The notes beneath the pieces are model-generated. The model did no database searches. It was not told where the DNA came from and saw only the letters and a program-made list of their open reading frames with translations. Shown here piece by piece: positions 39,126 to 48,124 of a stretch of DNA of 64,000 nt. Every line of letters starts with the position of its first letter. The first letter of the stretch is position 1. Origin of the DNA: Bogoriella caseilytica (GTDB lineage Bacteria > Actinomycetota > Actinomycetes > Actinomycetales > Actinomycetaceae); NCBI RefSeq assembly GCF_003752405.1, contig NZ_RKHK01000001.1, positions 2,232,001 through 2,296,000 of the forward strand, read 5' to 3'. The position numbers were made by a program, and so were the translations under genes.

Positions 39126-40088
39126 GTGACTGAGAACCTCGCTGGACCGTCGTCGTGGGTGCTGGGCACCCGCGGATCGGACCTCGCCCGCACCCAGGCA
39201 GGCCAGGTGGCCGAGGCGCTCACTGCGGCCGGAGCAGGGCCGCTGGAGATGCGCATCGTGCGCACCGAGGGAGATGTCACGACCGGGTCCCTGGCCTCGC
39301 TCGGCGGCACCGGTGTCTTTGCCGGCGCCCTGCGCACAGCCCTGAAGGCAGGCACGGCCGACGTCGTCGTCCACTCGCTCAAGGACCTCCCGACCACCCC
39401 GGAACCGGGACTGCGGATCGCCGCCGTGCCCCCGCGCGCCGATGTGCGCGATGCCCTGTGCGCCCGGAACGGATGGACGCTCGCCACCTTGCCCGCTGGG
39501 GCGCGGGTGGGCACCGGGTCACCGCGCCGGGCCGCGCTGCTGCGGCTCGCCCGGCCCGATCTCGAGGTGGTGGACATCCGCGGCAATGTGCCCACCCGGC
39601 TGGCGCGCACCGAGAACGACCTCGACGCCGTGGTGCTCGCGATGGCGGGCCTGGTGCGGCTCGGGCTCGAGGCGCGCGCCACTGAGGTGCTCGACCCGGC
39701 CGACATGCTGCCCGCACCCGGGCAGGGAGCGCTCGCGGTGGAGACCCGAGCCGAGGTTCCCGAACCGCTGGCCGGCGCGCTCGCTGTCGTCGACGACCTG
39801 CCCACGCTCGTGGCTGTGACGGCCGAGAGGCAGCTCCTCGCCAGTCTGGAGGCAGGATGCGCCGCCCCCGTCGGCGCGCTCGCCACGGTCGAGAGCGGAG
39901 TCCTCACTCTGGAGGCCATCGCCGCCGCCATCGACGGCGGACGTGCGCTGCGTTCCTCCCAGCGCACCTCCATCGACCTCGACGGTGACCGCGAGGCCGC
40001 GATCGCCACCGCCCGCCGCCTGGGCCGCGACCTCGGCCTTGAGCTCCTCGGGCAGGGGGCCGGCGAACTCGCCCGGGCCCGGCCATGA
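39126..40088 (+). CDS. hemC: Hydroxymethylbilane synthase (porphobilinogen deaminase)
   Basis: HemC joins four porphobilinogens into hydroxymethylbilane. The 320-aa protein has LGTRGSDLARTQAGQVAEAL near residue 13, the VVVHSLKDLPTT active-site stretch, GTGSPRRAALLR, RGNVPTRL and the cofactor-attachment Cys in LEAGCAAPVGA near residue 245. GTG 39126 has GAGGGAGA nine bases upstream; ATG 39108 is in frame but poorly placed. Confidence 0.96.
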   Translation: MTENLAGPSSWVLGTRGSDLARTQAGQVAEALTAAGAGPLEMRIVRTEGDVTTGSLASLGGTGVFAGALRTALKAGTADVVVHSLKDLPTTPEPGLRIAAVPPRADVRDALCARNGWTLATLPAGARVGTGSPRRAALLRLARPDLEVVDIRGNVPTRLARTENDLDAVVLAMAGLVRLGLEARATEVLDPADMLPAPGQGALAVETRAEVPEPLAGALAVVDDLPTLVAVTAERQLLASLEAGCAAPVGALATVESGVLTLEAIAAAIDGGRALRSSQRTSIDLDGDREAAIATARRLGRDLGLELLGQGAGELARARP

Positions 40089-40924
40089 CCACCACCGGTG
40101 AGGAGCCGCACACCCAGAACCTGGTCCCGGCCCGGCCCTTGGCCGGACGGCGCGTGCTGGTGCCACGCCCTGACGCCAGCGACCCCATCGCGCGCGCTGT
40201 CGAGCACGCCGGCGGGCAAGCGCTGACCATCGCGCTCACCGAAAGCGTGCCCGCGGCCGATGCCGTGGTGAACCGGGCGCTCGACTTCACCGGCGCGGCG
40301 TGGCTGGTGCTCACCTCCGCTCGCACCGTCACCGCGCTCGCCTCCCAAGCGCAGCGCACGGCGGACTCGCTGCAGGAGCGCCTCACCCGCGCCGTCGCCG
40401 CCGGGATGCGCATCGCCGTCGTCGGCCCGGCGACGGCGCGGGCGCTCGCGGAGTTCGGACAGGAACCGCACCTGCGCGCCGGCGCTCCCGAGAGCGCGGC
40501 CACGCTGCTGCAGGACTTCCCGGCAGCCACAGCGGACGCGCGGGTGCTGTTGCCCTGCTCGGCGCTCGCCTCGCCCGAGCTCGCCGACGGCCTGCGGGCA
40601 CTCGGCTGGGCCGTCGAGCGCGCCGAGGTGTACAGCACCCGCACCGCACAGCTGGGGGAGGCCGAGCGCGCCCAGCTCACCCAGCCCTGGCCCGACGTCG
40701 TCCTGCTGACCGCCGGCTCGACCGTGCGCGCTCTGCACTCCCTGCTCGGCCCGCCCCCCGCGGAGGTGGCCCTCGCCGCCATCGGCGCCTCCGCAGCCGA
40801 GGCCGCCCAGGAGGCCGGGATGCGGGTCGACGCCGTGGCTGCCGAGGCCACGCCGGCCGGCCTGATCAGCGCCGCCGCCCACGCCCTGCGCCACCGACCC
40901 CTCGACCTTGGAGCCCACGGCTGA
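40085..40924 (+). CDS. hemD: Uroporphyrinogen-III synthase
   Basis: HemD closes and isomerises hydroxymethylbilane to uroporphyrinogen III. The 279-aa protein shows the HEM4 fold pattern: [22 protein letters not shown] near residue 22, [12 protein letters not shown] and a C-terminal [13 protein letters not shown] segment. The family is poorly conserved, so the call leans partly on operon position. Its ATG overlaps the hemC stop (ATGA) and its stop overlaps hemB (TGATG). Confidence 0.88.
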   Translation: MTTTGEEPHTQNLVPARPLAGRRVLVPRPDASDPIARAVEHAGGQALTIALTESVPAADAVVNRALDFTGAAWLVLTSARTVTALASQAQRTADSLQERLTRAVAAGMRIAVVGPATARALAEFGQEPHLRAGAPESAATLLQDFPAATADARVLLPCSALASPELADGLRALGWAVERAEVYSTRTAQLGEAERAQLTQPWPDVVLLTAGSTVRALHSLLGPPPAEVALAAIGASAAEAAQEAGMRVDAVAAEATPAGLISAAAHALRHRPLDLGAHG

Positions 40925-41919
40925 TGACTTCCCTGCCCCTGCCGACCGACCGCCCGCGCCGCTTGCGCGGCTCGGGGCCGTTGCGGCGCCTCGTCGCCGA
41001 GCACCGTCTGGCCGCCGCGGACCTCATCCTGCCCGTCTTCCTCGCCGAGGAGGCCACCGAGCCACGCCCGATCGCCTCGATGCCCGGGGTGGTGCAGCAC
41101 ACGGAAGACTCGCTGCGCGCCGCGGCGCAGGAGGCGGCGGCGGCCGGGGTGGGCGGCATCATGCTGTTCGGGGTGCCCGCCACCAAGGATGCCGTGGGAT
41201 CGGCCGCCACCGATCCGGCAGGGATCGCCAACCGCGGCCTGGCGCTGCTGCGTGAGGAGGTGGGGGAGGACCTCGTGGTCATCTCCGATCTCTGTCTCGA
41301 TGAGTTCACCGATCACGGCCACTGCGGCCTGCTGGCCGCCGATGGGACGGTGGACAACGATGCAACGCTCGAGCGATACGCCGAGATGGCGCTCGTGCAG
41401 CACGAGGCGGGCGCGCACGTACTGGGCCTGTCCGGGATGATGGACGGCCAGGTGGCGGCCTGCCGGGCGGCGCTCGACGGCGCCGGCGCCACCGGCACCG
41501 CGATCCTGTCCTACTCGGCCAAGTACGCCTCCGCCTTCTACGGCCCCTTCCGCGAGGCGGTCGACTCCCAGCTCCGCGGAGACCGGCGCGCCTACCAGAT
41601 GGATCCGGCCAACCGCGCCGAAGGCACCCGCGAGGCCCTGCTGGACGTGGAGCAGGGCGCGGACATCGTCATGGTCAAGCCCGCGTTGGGCTACCTGGAC
41701 GTGCTCTCCGACGTCGCCGCGTCCGTGGACATCCCGGTGGCGGCATACCAGGTCTCCGGTGAGCTGGCCATGGTCGAGGCCGCCGCCGCGAACGGCTGGC
41801 TGGACCGCCGGCGCACCATCACCGAATCCCTGACCTCGATCCGCCGCGCCGGAGCAAGCATCATCGCCACCTACTGGGCCACTGAGGTGGCCCGCTGGCT
41901 CGCTGAGGGCGAGCACTGA
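40924..41919 (+). CDS. hemB: Delta-aminolevulinic acid dehydratase (porphobilinogen synthase)
   Basis: HemB condenses two ALA molecules to porphobilinogen. The 331-aa protein has both catalytic lysines: [13 protein letters not shown] near residue 202 and [10 protein letters not shown] near residue 254. The metal site reads [14 protein letters not shown], with Asp replacing the second Cys of the three-Cys zinc site. The enzyme may therefore use Mg or a mixed metal arrangement. The start overlaps the hemD stop. Confidence 0.96.
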   Translation: MTSLPLPTDRPRRLRGSGPLRRLVAEHRLAAADLILPVFLAEEATEPRPIASMPGVVQHTEDSLRAAAQEAAAAGVGGIMLFGVPATKDAVGSAATDPAGIANRGLALLREEVGEDLVVISDLCLDEFTDHGHCGLLAADGTVDNDATLERYAEMALVQHEAGAHVLGLSGMMDGQVAACRAALDGAGATGTAILSYSAKYASAFYGPFREAVDSQLRGDRRAYQMDPANRAEGTREALLDVEQGADIVMVKPALGYLDVLSDVAASVDIPVAAYQVSGELAMVEAAAANGWLDRRRTITESLTSIRRAGASIIATYWATEVARWLAEGEH

Positions 41920-41932
41920 GGAGAGCAGCACC

Positions 41933-43258
41933 ATGACCACCAACCACGATCTGTTCACCCGTGCCCTCGGCGTCATCCCCGGGGGCGTGGACTCGCCGGT
42001 GCGGGCCTACGGCTCCGTCGGCGGTGATCCCCGCTTCATCGCCGAAGCCTTCGGCGCACGCATCACCGATGTCGAAGGGCGCAGCTACGTCGATCTGGTG
42101 GCCTCCTGGGGTCCGGCCCTGCTCGGTCACGCCCACCCCGAGGTGGTCTCCGCAGTCCGCGAGGCTGCCTCGCGCGGCCTGTCCTTCGGCGCACCGACGC
42201 TCGGTGAGGTCGAACTGGCCGAGGCGATCTGCGACCGCGTCCCGCCGGCGCAGCGGGTGCGGCTGGTCTCCACCGGCACCGAGGCCACCATGACCGCGGT
42301 ACGGCTCGCGCGTGGGGCCACCGGCCGCGACCTCGTGGTCAAGTTCGCCGGCTGCTACCACGGCCACGTCGACTCCCTGCTCGCCGAGGCCGGCTCCGGG
42401 GTGGCCACCTTTGGTCTGCCCGGATCGGCCGGCGTCCCCGCGGCGAGCGCCGCCCAGACGATCGTGCTGCCCTACAACGACCTCGCAGCCCTGGAGGCGG
42501 TCTTCGCCGAACGCGGTGAGGAGATCGCCTGCGTGATCACCGAGGCGGCGCCGGCGAACATGGGCGTCGTCCCGCCCGCAGCAGGGTTCAACGCGGGCCT
42601 GCACCGCCTCACCTCCGAGCACGGCGCGCTGCTGATCCTCGACGAGGTGCTCACCGGTTTCCGGGTGGGCCCCTCGGGCTGGTGGGGGCATGAGAGCGGA
42701 ACAGAGTCCTGGATGCCGGACCTGATGACCTTCGGCAAGGTTGTCGGTGGCGGCATGCCGCTCGCCGCGGTGGCCGGTCGCACCGAGCTCATGGAGCTGC
42801 TCGCGCCGACCGGGCCGGTCTACCAGGCCGGAACCCTCTCCGGGAACCCGCTGGCCACCGCAGCTGGGCTCGCGACGCTCCGCCTCGCCGACGCGAGGGT
42901 CTATGCGCACATCGATCAGGTGGCGGCCACAATCGCCGGTGCTACCGGGGAGGCACTCACCGCGGCGGGCGTGCCCCACGTGGTCAACCACGCTGGCAAC
43001 CTGTTCTCGGTGTTCTTCGGCGAGCAGGCCGCCACGGCAGGCGTGCACGACTACGCGGGCGCCACCGCGCAGGAGTCGTGGCGCTACCCGGCCTTCTTCC
43101 ACGCCATGCTCGAGTCCGGTGTCGCGCTGCCGCCGAGCGTGTACGAGGCCTGGTTCCTCACCGCCGCGCACGACGAGGACGCCGTCGGCGCCATCCTGGA
43201 TGCCCTGCCCGGCGCAGCCCGGGCCGCGGCAGCCGCACAGCCGCCTGCCGGGAGCTGA
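41933..43258 (+). CDS. hemL: Glutamate-1-semialdehyde 2,1-aminomutase
   Basis: HemL turns glutamate-1-semialdehyde, the HemA product, into ALA with pyridoxal phosphate. The 441-aa protein shows the N-terminal [18 protein letters not shown], a class III aminotransferase fold, [14 protein letters not shown] and the PLP-lysine in [18 protein letters not shown] near residue 266. GAGGAG lies upstream of the ATG. It ends the hem operon. Confidence 0.97.
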   Translation: MTTNHDLFTRALGVIPGGVDSPVRAYGSVGGDPRFIAEAFGARITDVEGRSYVDLVASWGPALLGHAHPEVVSAVREAASRGLSFGAPTLGEVELAEAICDRVPPAQRVRLVSTGTEATMTAVRLARGATGRDLVVKFAGCYHGHVDSLLAEAGSGVATFGLPGSAGVPAASAAQTIVLPYNDLAALEAVFAERGEEIACVITEAAPANMGVVPPAAGFNAGLHRLTSEHGALLILDEVLTGFRVGPSGWWGHESGTESWMPDLMTFGKVVGGGMPLAAVAGRTELMELLAPTGPVYQAGTLSGNPLATAAGLATLRLADARVYAHIDQVAATIAGATGEALTAAGVPHVVNHAGNLFSVFFGEQAATAGVHDYAGATAQESWRYPAFFHAMLESGVALPPSVYEAWFLTAAHDEDAVGAILDALPGAARAAAAAQPPAGS

Positions 43259-43276
43259 CGCGCGCACGCCTCGCGC

Positions 43277-44044
43277 TCAGAGCCGTGCGAGCCCGTCGTG
43301 GAAACGGTCGAGCACGATCTCGGGGAGCTCCGGTGGCACGTCGGGCACACCGTAGCGGGTGCACAGGAGTGGCTGAGTGACGAGGTCGGCGCCCTGTTGA
43401 TGCATCAGCTTCTGGAAGTACCCCGGGGCCAGCAGATAGCTGGCGATCACAACGCGGCGCTTCGGGTGCCTCCGGCGGGCTTCGTCCACGGCCTCACGCA
43501 CCGTGGGCCGGGCGAAGGCGAGGTAGGAGTCCGTCACGTCGACGTCCAGCAGGCTGGCCAGGAGTTGGGCGGTGTCCTGGACATCGGTGACTGCTCGGGG
43601 AGTGGAGGAGCCCGCGGCTCCCAGGACGATGACATCCTCGCCGGGGACTGCTCCGGCCTGCCGGAGCCGCTCCCGGAGGATCATCGCGAGCCGATGATCC
43701 GGCCCCAGCGCCTCGCCCACCACCGTGTGGTGCGGGGCCTGGTCCGCTGCCTGGCGCATGTCCACAGCCACGTGGTACCCCGCCGAGAGCAGAAGCGGTA
43801 CGAGGACCACAGGCCGGTCTGGCTCCACGGCATCCACGGTGGCAGCGACGTCGGGTTGCTGGACATCGACATGGCCCAGGCGGGTCTCCGCGATGGCCGC
43901 ATGGCCTGCGGCTCGGCCCCGGGTGTGTTCCACCAGTGCCTGCACGAGCTGCTGGCCCTCCAGGGAGCCGGTGCCGTGGGAGATGGCCGCCAGTGCTGCG
44001 GCCCGGACGGCGGCGGGAGCCCGATTGGCCACCGAGAGCGCCAC
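43277..44044 (-). CDS. Sirohydrochlorin ferrochelatase, CbiX/SirB type
   Basis: The 255-aa protein has two chelatase-like halves: AAISHGTGSLEGQQLVQALVEH with a metal-ligand His near residue 23, VLVPLLLSAGYHVAVDMRQA, and in the second half VVIASYLLAPGYFQKLM. It probably inserts iron into sirohydrochlorin to make siroheme for NirB. The GTG start directly follows the nirD stop, so it is cotranscribed with nirD. It converges with hemL. Confidence 0.88.
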   Translation of the reverse strand: MALSVANRAPAAVRAAALAAISHGTGSLEGQQLVQALVEHTRGRAAGHAAIAETRLGHVDVQQPDVAATVDAVEPDRPVVLVPLLLSAGYHVAVDMRQAADQAPHHTVVGEALGPDHRLAMILRERLRQAGAVPGEDVIVLGAAGSSTPRAVTDVQDTAQLLASLLDVDVTDSYLAFARPTVREAVDEARRRHPKRRVVIASYLLAPGYFQKLMHQQGADLVTQPLLCTRYGVPDVPPELPEIVLDRFHDGLARL

Positions 44045-44428
44045 CTAGACCTGCACCTGGACGATGCCGTCGTCGACGCGCACTGGGTAACAGCGCAGCG
44101 CGGGACCGTCCTCGGTGAGGCAGTGCCCGGTGGCCAGGTCGTAGACCTGCTTGTACAGCGGTGAGGCCAAGGTGGGCCGACCCTGCCGGGAGCCGACGAT
44201 GCCGCGTGCCATGACGTTGGCTCCCGCCACGGGATCCCGGTGATCGACGGCGAAGATCCGGCCGTCGAGCAGGGTGATCAGAGCGATCTGGGTCTCGCCG
44301 ATCAGCGCGGCCTCGCCCCACATCGGTTCCAACTCGCTGACGGCACAGACAGGGTGCCACGCAGCCTGGCGGCGGGTGGCGCCCTCGGCGGAGGCGACCG
44401 GTGCTTCGAGAATCATGTGAGTATTCAT
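44045..44428 (-). CDS. nirD: Nitrite reductase (NADH) small subunit
   Basis: The 127-aa protein has the Rieske-like NirD fold (AAWHPVCAVSELEPMWGEAALIG, ITLLDGRIFAVDHRDPVAGANVMARGIVG). It lacks the Cys-His iron-sulfur ligands, as NirD does. It pairs with NirB in assimilatory nitrite reduction. ATG 44428 gives a normal length. It is divergent from nirB with a 199-bp control region between. Confidence 0.92.
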   Translation of the reverse strand: MNTHMILEAPVASAEGATRRQAAWHPVCAVSELEPMWGEAALIGETQIALITLLDGRIFAVDHRDPVAGANVMARGIVGSRQGRPTLASPLYKQVYDLATGHCLTEDGPALRCYPVRVDDGIVQVQV

Positions 44429-44454
44429 GGCACTACCCACCCTAAGAACCGTGC

Positions 44455-44492
44455 GTAACGCCAGCGGCACGGGCGTGTAAAAGACCGATGAC
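44455..44492. promoter_or_regulatory. GlnR-like double box between nirD and nirB
   Basis: Four half-sites lie at exact 11-bp spacing: GTAAC, GGCAC, GTAAA and ATGAC, each separated by six bases. This matches the layout of the actinobacterial GlnR operator (gTnAC-n6-GaAAC repeated), with mismatches mainly in the second and fourth sites. It lies 27 bp upstream of nirD and 135 bp upstream of nirB, suited to control both. Confidence 0.6.
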
Positions 44493-44578
44493 AATGGCCT
44501 CACATGGCGCAGGCAGCAGAGTGAGGACGCCGTCACACCCGCCTCACACGGCAGATACACCAAGGAAATCCCGCCTTC

Positions 44579-44584
44579 GTAGGG
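44579..44584 (+). promoter_or_regulatory. Candidate -10 box of nirB
   Basis: TAGGGT lies 44 bases before the nirB ATG. A matching minus-strand candidate for nirD is TTAGGGT (44440-44446). Confidence 0.35.
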
Positions 44585-44627
44585 TTCTCGACACGTGGCA
44601 CGTCCCCTCGTTGGAAGGCGAATTCAC

Positions 44628-47267
44628 ATGTCTGCACCCACTGCCTCTGCGCGCAGAATCGCAGTGATCGGCGGAGGCCCGGCGGCGCATCGGCTCACCG
44701 AGGCGCTGATCGCCAGGGACCGGCGAGACGTGCACCTCAGCGTCTACAGCGAGGAACCGCTGGCGCCCTACGACCGGGTCGGGCTCTCCAAGCGCTTCGA
44801 GGAGCCAGGCAACGACCTGCTGCTCGGAGATCCGCTCCTCTGGGAGGATCCGCGTGTCGAGCTCCTCACCGGCACCCGGGTGACCGACCTGGATCCGCAG
44901 CGCAAGCGCATCACCACCGACGCCGGGCATGTCGCGGAGTACGACGACATCGTGCTGGCCACCGGTTCGCGGGCACCCCGGCCGCCGATCCCCGGCGCGG
45001 AGGACATCGCGGTGTACCGCACGCTCGAGGACGTCGACCGACTCGCCGCACAGACGGCCGATCTCACCGAGCACCTGGGCCGCCCTCCGCACTGTGTCGT
45101 GGTGGGCGGCGGACTGCTGGGCCTGGAGGCCGCCGGCGGGCTGGCCGGGCTCGGCGCTGACGTCACCATCGTCCATTCGCAGGAGTACCTGATGAATGCG
45201 CAGCTGGACGAGGGCGGCGGGCGCACGCTGAACCGGCTCCTGGCTCAGCAGGGGTACCAGCTGCAGATGGGCGAACGGCCCCACGAGCTGCGGCGCAATG
45301 GCGCGGGAACCTACGGCTTCACCCTGGGTTTCGAGCGGCACGCCGATCTGCCGTGTGATCTGGTGGTGGCTGCCATCGGCATCAGCGCCCGGGATGAGCT
45401 GGCGCGGGCGGCTGGCCTGGAACTCGGGCCGAGCGGCGGCGTGGCGATCGATGCCACGTGCGCCACCTCGGCTCCCGGAGTGTGGGCGATCGGAGAGGTG
45501 GCCAGCTTCGAGGGCACCTGCATGGGCTTGGTCGCTCCGGCGAACGCGATGGCAGAGGTCGTGGCCGACCGACTCTGCGACGGTGAGGCCAGCTTCACCG
45601 GTTTCGACACTGCCGCGAAGCTGAAGCTGGCAGGGATGGATGTGGCGAGCTTCGGCGACACCTTCGGGGAGACCCCCGGTGCCTTGGACGTGGTCTACGC
45701 CGATGCCATTTCCGGGGTCTACCAGAAGCTGGTGGTCACTGATGATGCGAGGATCCTGCTGGGCGGGGTGTTCGTGGGAGATGCCGCCCCGTATATGGCG
45801 CTTCGTCCGCTGCTCGGACGTGAGCTGCCCGCCGAGCCCGCCTCCTTCCTCTCCGCCTCGGGCGGCTCCGAGGTCGAACTCGACCTGCCCGACGATGCGC
45901 AGGTCTGCTCGTGCAAGGACGTCTCCGCCGGGCAGATCCGGCATGCGGTGGCCGGCGACGAGACCACCCCCGGCTGCACCGACATGGCGGGCGTCAAGGC
46001 CTGCACCGCGGTGGGGACCCAGTGCGGATCGTGCCTGCCCCTGGCGAAGAAGGTGATGGAGAAGGAGATGGCCAGCCAGGGCATGGAGGTCTCCACCGCC
46101 ATGTGCGAGCACTTCTCGTCCTCCCGGGCCCAGCTGTTCGAGGCTGTGCACGCGGCGGGGCTGCGGAGCTTCACGGAGATCCTCGAACGCTTCGGCACCC
46201 CGACCGAGACCTCTAGCCATATGGGTTGTGACATCTGCAAACCGGCGGTCGCCTCCATCCTGGCGGCCATGCATGACGAGTACATCCTGGACAGCGGCCG
46301 CGGCTCGCTGCAGGACACCAACGATCGTGCCCTCGCCAATATGCAGAAGAACGGCACCTATTCGGTCATGCCGCGGATTCCGGCCGGCGAGATCAGCCCC
46401 GAGAAGCTCGCGGTCATTGCCCAGGTGGCGCAGGACTTCGGTCTCTACACGAAGATCTCCGCAGCCCAGCGGATCGATCTCTTCGGCGCGCGGCTGGAGC
46501 AGCTTCCCCAGATCTGGAAGCGACTGGTGGACGCCGGATTCGAGTCCGGCCAGGCCTACGGGAAGGCCCTGCGGAATGTGAAGTCCTGCGTGGGCTCCAC
46601 CTGGTGCCGGTACGGAGTGCAGGATTCTGTGGCCATGGGCATTTTCCTGGAGAACCGCTACAAAGGGCTGCGCTCACCGCACAAGATGAAGTTCGGGGTC
46701 TCGGGATGCGCGCGCGAGTGCGCCGAGGCCCGGGCGAAGGACGTCGGAGTCATCGCCACCGCCGATGGCTGGAACATGTATGTGGGGGGTAATGGCGGTG
46801 CCACTCCCGCCCATGGCCAGCTGCTGGCCAAGGATCTGGACGACGAGACCCTGGTGCAGTTCATCGACCGGTACATCATGTACTACGTCCGCACCGCGGA
46901 CCGGCTCCAGCGCACCGCCCGCTGGATCGAGGAGCTGCCGGGCGGTCTCGACCATGTCCGTGAGGTGGTGGTCGAGGACTCCCTCGGTATCGCCAAGGAC
47001 CTCGAGGCCGCCATCGCGCGGCACGTTGACCGCTACGAGGACGAATGGGCCGCCACGCTCAAGGATCCGGGGAAGCTCCGCCGCTTCCGCAGCTTCGTCA
47101 ACGCCCCACAGGCCCCCGACACGGATCTGCAGTACGTGCTCGAACGCGGCCAGGTCCGCCCGGCCACGGATCAGGAACGCCGCGAGGGCAGCCTCGTCCT
47201 GCTCGGACCGGAGATCGCGGTCCGGCCGCCGGATGGCGCGCTGACCGCCGAGGAGGCGAGGCAGTGA
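44628..47267 (+). CDS. nirB: Nitrite reductase (NADH) large subunit
   Basis: NirB reduces nitrite to ammonium with NADH, using FAD, iron-sulfur clusters and siroheme. The 879-aa protein begins with an FAD/NAD oxidoreductase part (VIGGGPAAHRLTEAL, APYDRVGLSK). A BFD-like [2Fe-2S] domain follows (CSCKDVSAGQI...CTAVGTQCGSC, about residues 425-465). The siroheme/[4Fe-4S] domains end with the ligands C-x5-C (CVGSTWC) near residue 655 and C-x3-C (SGCAREC) near residue 694. GGAAGG precedes the ATG. cobA overlaps its stop. Confidence 0.97.
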   Translation: MSAPTASARRIAVIGGGPAAHRLTEALIARDRRDVHLSVYSEEPLAPYDRVGLSKRFEEPGNDLLLGDPLLWEDPRVELLTGTRVTDLDPQRKRITTDAGHVAEYDDIVLATGSRAPRPPIPGAEDIAVYRTLEDVDRLAAQTADLTEHLGRPPHCVVVGGGLLGLEAAGGLAGLGADVTIVHSQEYLMNAQLDEGGGRTLNRLLAQQGYQLQMGERPHELRRNGAGTYGFTLGFERHADLPCDLVVAAIGISARDELARAAGLELGPSGGVAIDATCATSAPGVWAIGEVASFEGTCMGLVAPANAMAEVVADRLCDGEASFTGFDTAAKLKLAGMDVASFGDTFGETPGALDVVYADAISGVYQKLVVTDDARILLGGVFVGDAAPYMALRPLLGRELPAEPASFLSASGGSEVELDLPDDAQVCSCKDVSAGQIRHAVAGDETTPGCTDMAGVKACTAVGTQCGSCLPLAKKVMEKEMASQGMEVSTAMCEHFSSSRAQLFEAVHAAGLRSFTEILERFGTPTETSSHMGCDICKPAVASILAAMHDEYILDSGRGSLQDTNDRALANMQKNGTYSVMPRIPAGEISPEKLAVIAQVAQDFGLYTKISAAQRIDLFGARLEQLPQIWKRLVDAGFESGQAYGKALRNVKSCVGSTWCRYGVQDSVAMGIFLENRYKGLRSPHKMKFGVSGCARECAEARAKDVGVIATADGWNMYVGGNGGATPAHGQLLAKDLDDETLVQFIDRYIMYYVRTADRLQRTARWIEELPGGLDHVREVVVEDSLGIAKDLEAAIARHVDRYEDEWAATLKDPGKLRRFRSFVNAPQAPDTDLQYVLERGQVRPATDQERREGSLVLLGPEIAVRPPDGALTAEEARQ

Positions 47268-48124
47268 TGAGCCTGGGACGCGTGACCCTGATCGGAGCTG
47301 GCCCCGGAGCCGCGGACCTCATGACAGTGCGGGGCCGTGATGCCCTCGCGACTGCCGACGTGGTCCTCTATGACCGCCTGGCGCCCACCGACGAACTGCG
47401 CAGCTGGGCTCCCTCGGCCGAGCTCTTCGACGTGGGCAAGCGGCCCGGCCACCATCGGGTGCGGCAGGAGAGCATCCACGACATGTTGATCTCCGCAGCC
47501 CGTGAGGGACGGCACGCCGTGCGGCTCAAGGGCGGTGATCCCTTCGTCTTCGGCCGTGGATGTGAGGAGGTGGCGGCCTGCCGGGAGGCTGGCGTACCGG
47601 TCACCGTGGTCCCGGGGGTCACCTCGGCGGTGGCGGCGCCCGCGGCGGCCGGGATTCCCGTGACCGCCCGGGGGATCAACCGCGCCTTCACGGTGATCTC
47701 CGCCCATGACCCCCTCTCCGAGGAGGAGTTCGCCGCACTCGTCGGCCTCGGCGGCACTATCGTGATCCTCATGGGAGTGGGCACTCTGGGGCATACCGTC
47801 GAAGGGCTGCGCCGGCACGGTCTGCCCGAGCAGACACCGGTCGGGATCGTGGAGAGCGCCTACTGCGAGGAGCAGCGGGTCAGCCTGACCCAGCTGGACC
47901 GGGTGCATGCCATGGCCGCCCGCACGGGCGTCACCTCCCCTGCGGTCATGGTGATCGGAGAGGTCGTTCGCCTCGCGGCCGAGCATCCCGCCACCGGCGA
48001 GGCGACCAGCTCGGGATCGGCCGCCGTCGCCCAGGCGGTGGCCGGCGCCGCCTCATCGGCCATGAACCTCGGGGCCGCTCCAGCCGCTCGACCGCCCGCT
48101 CGCCCCGGAGTCCGCGCGCCGTGA
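47267..48124 (+). CDS. cobA: Uroporphyrinogen-III C-methyltransferase
   Basis: SUMT methylates uroporphyrinogen III twice to precorrin-2 on the way to siroheme. The 285-aa protein has the family motifs LIGAGPGAADLMTVRG near residue 8, VLYDRLAP, VRLKGGDPFVFGRGCEE near residue 86 and VVPGVTSAVAAPAAAGIP. An Ala/Pro-rich C-terminal tail of about 40 residues is extra. No fused precorrin-2 dehydrogenase domain is present, so that step must be encoded elsewhere. ATG overlaps the nirB stop (TGATG); GTG one codon earlier is possible. Confidence 0.93.
   Translation: MSLGRVTLIGAGPGAADLMTVRGRDALATADVVLYDRLAPTDELRSWAPSAELFDVGKRPGHHRVRQESIHDMLISAAREGRHAVRLKGGDPFVFGRGCEEVAACREAGVPVTVVPGVTSAVAAPAAAGIPVTARGINRAFTVISAHDPLSEEEFAALVGLGGTIVILMGVGTLGHTVEGLRRHGLPEQTPVGIVESAYCEEQRVSLTQLDRVHAMAARTGVTSPAVMVIGEVVRLAAEHPATGEATSSGSAAVAQAVAGAASSAMNLGAAPAARPPARPGVRAP

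Noticed and set aside
39904-41976. A long minus-strand open frame opposite hemC-hemD-hemB
   Set aside because: Same reason: the plus strand carries three clear heme enzymes with overlapping start/stop coupling.
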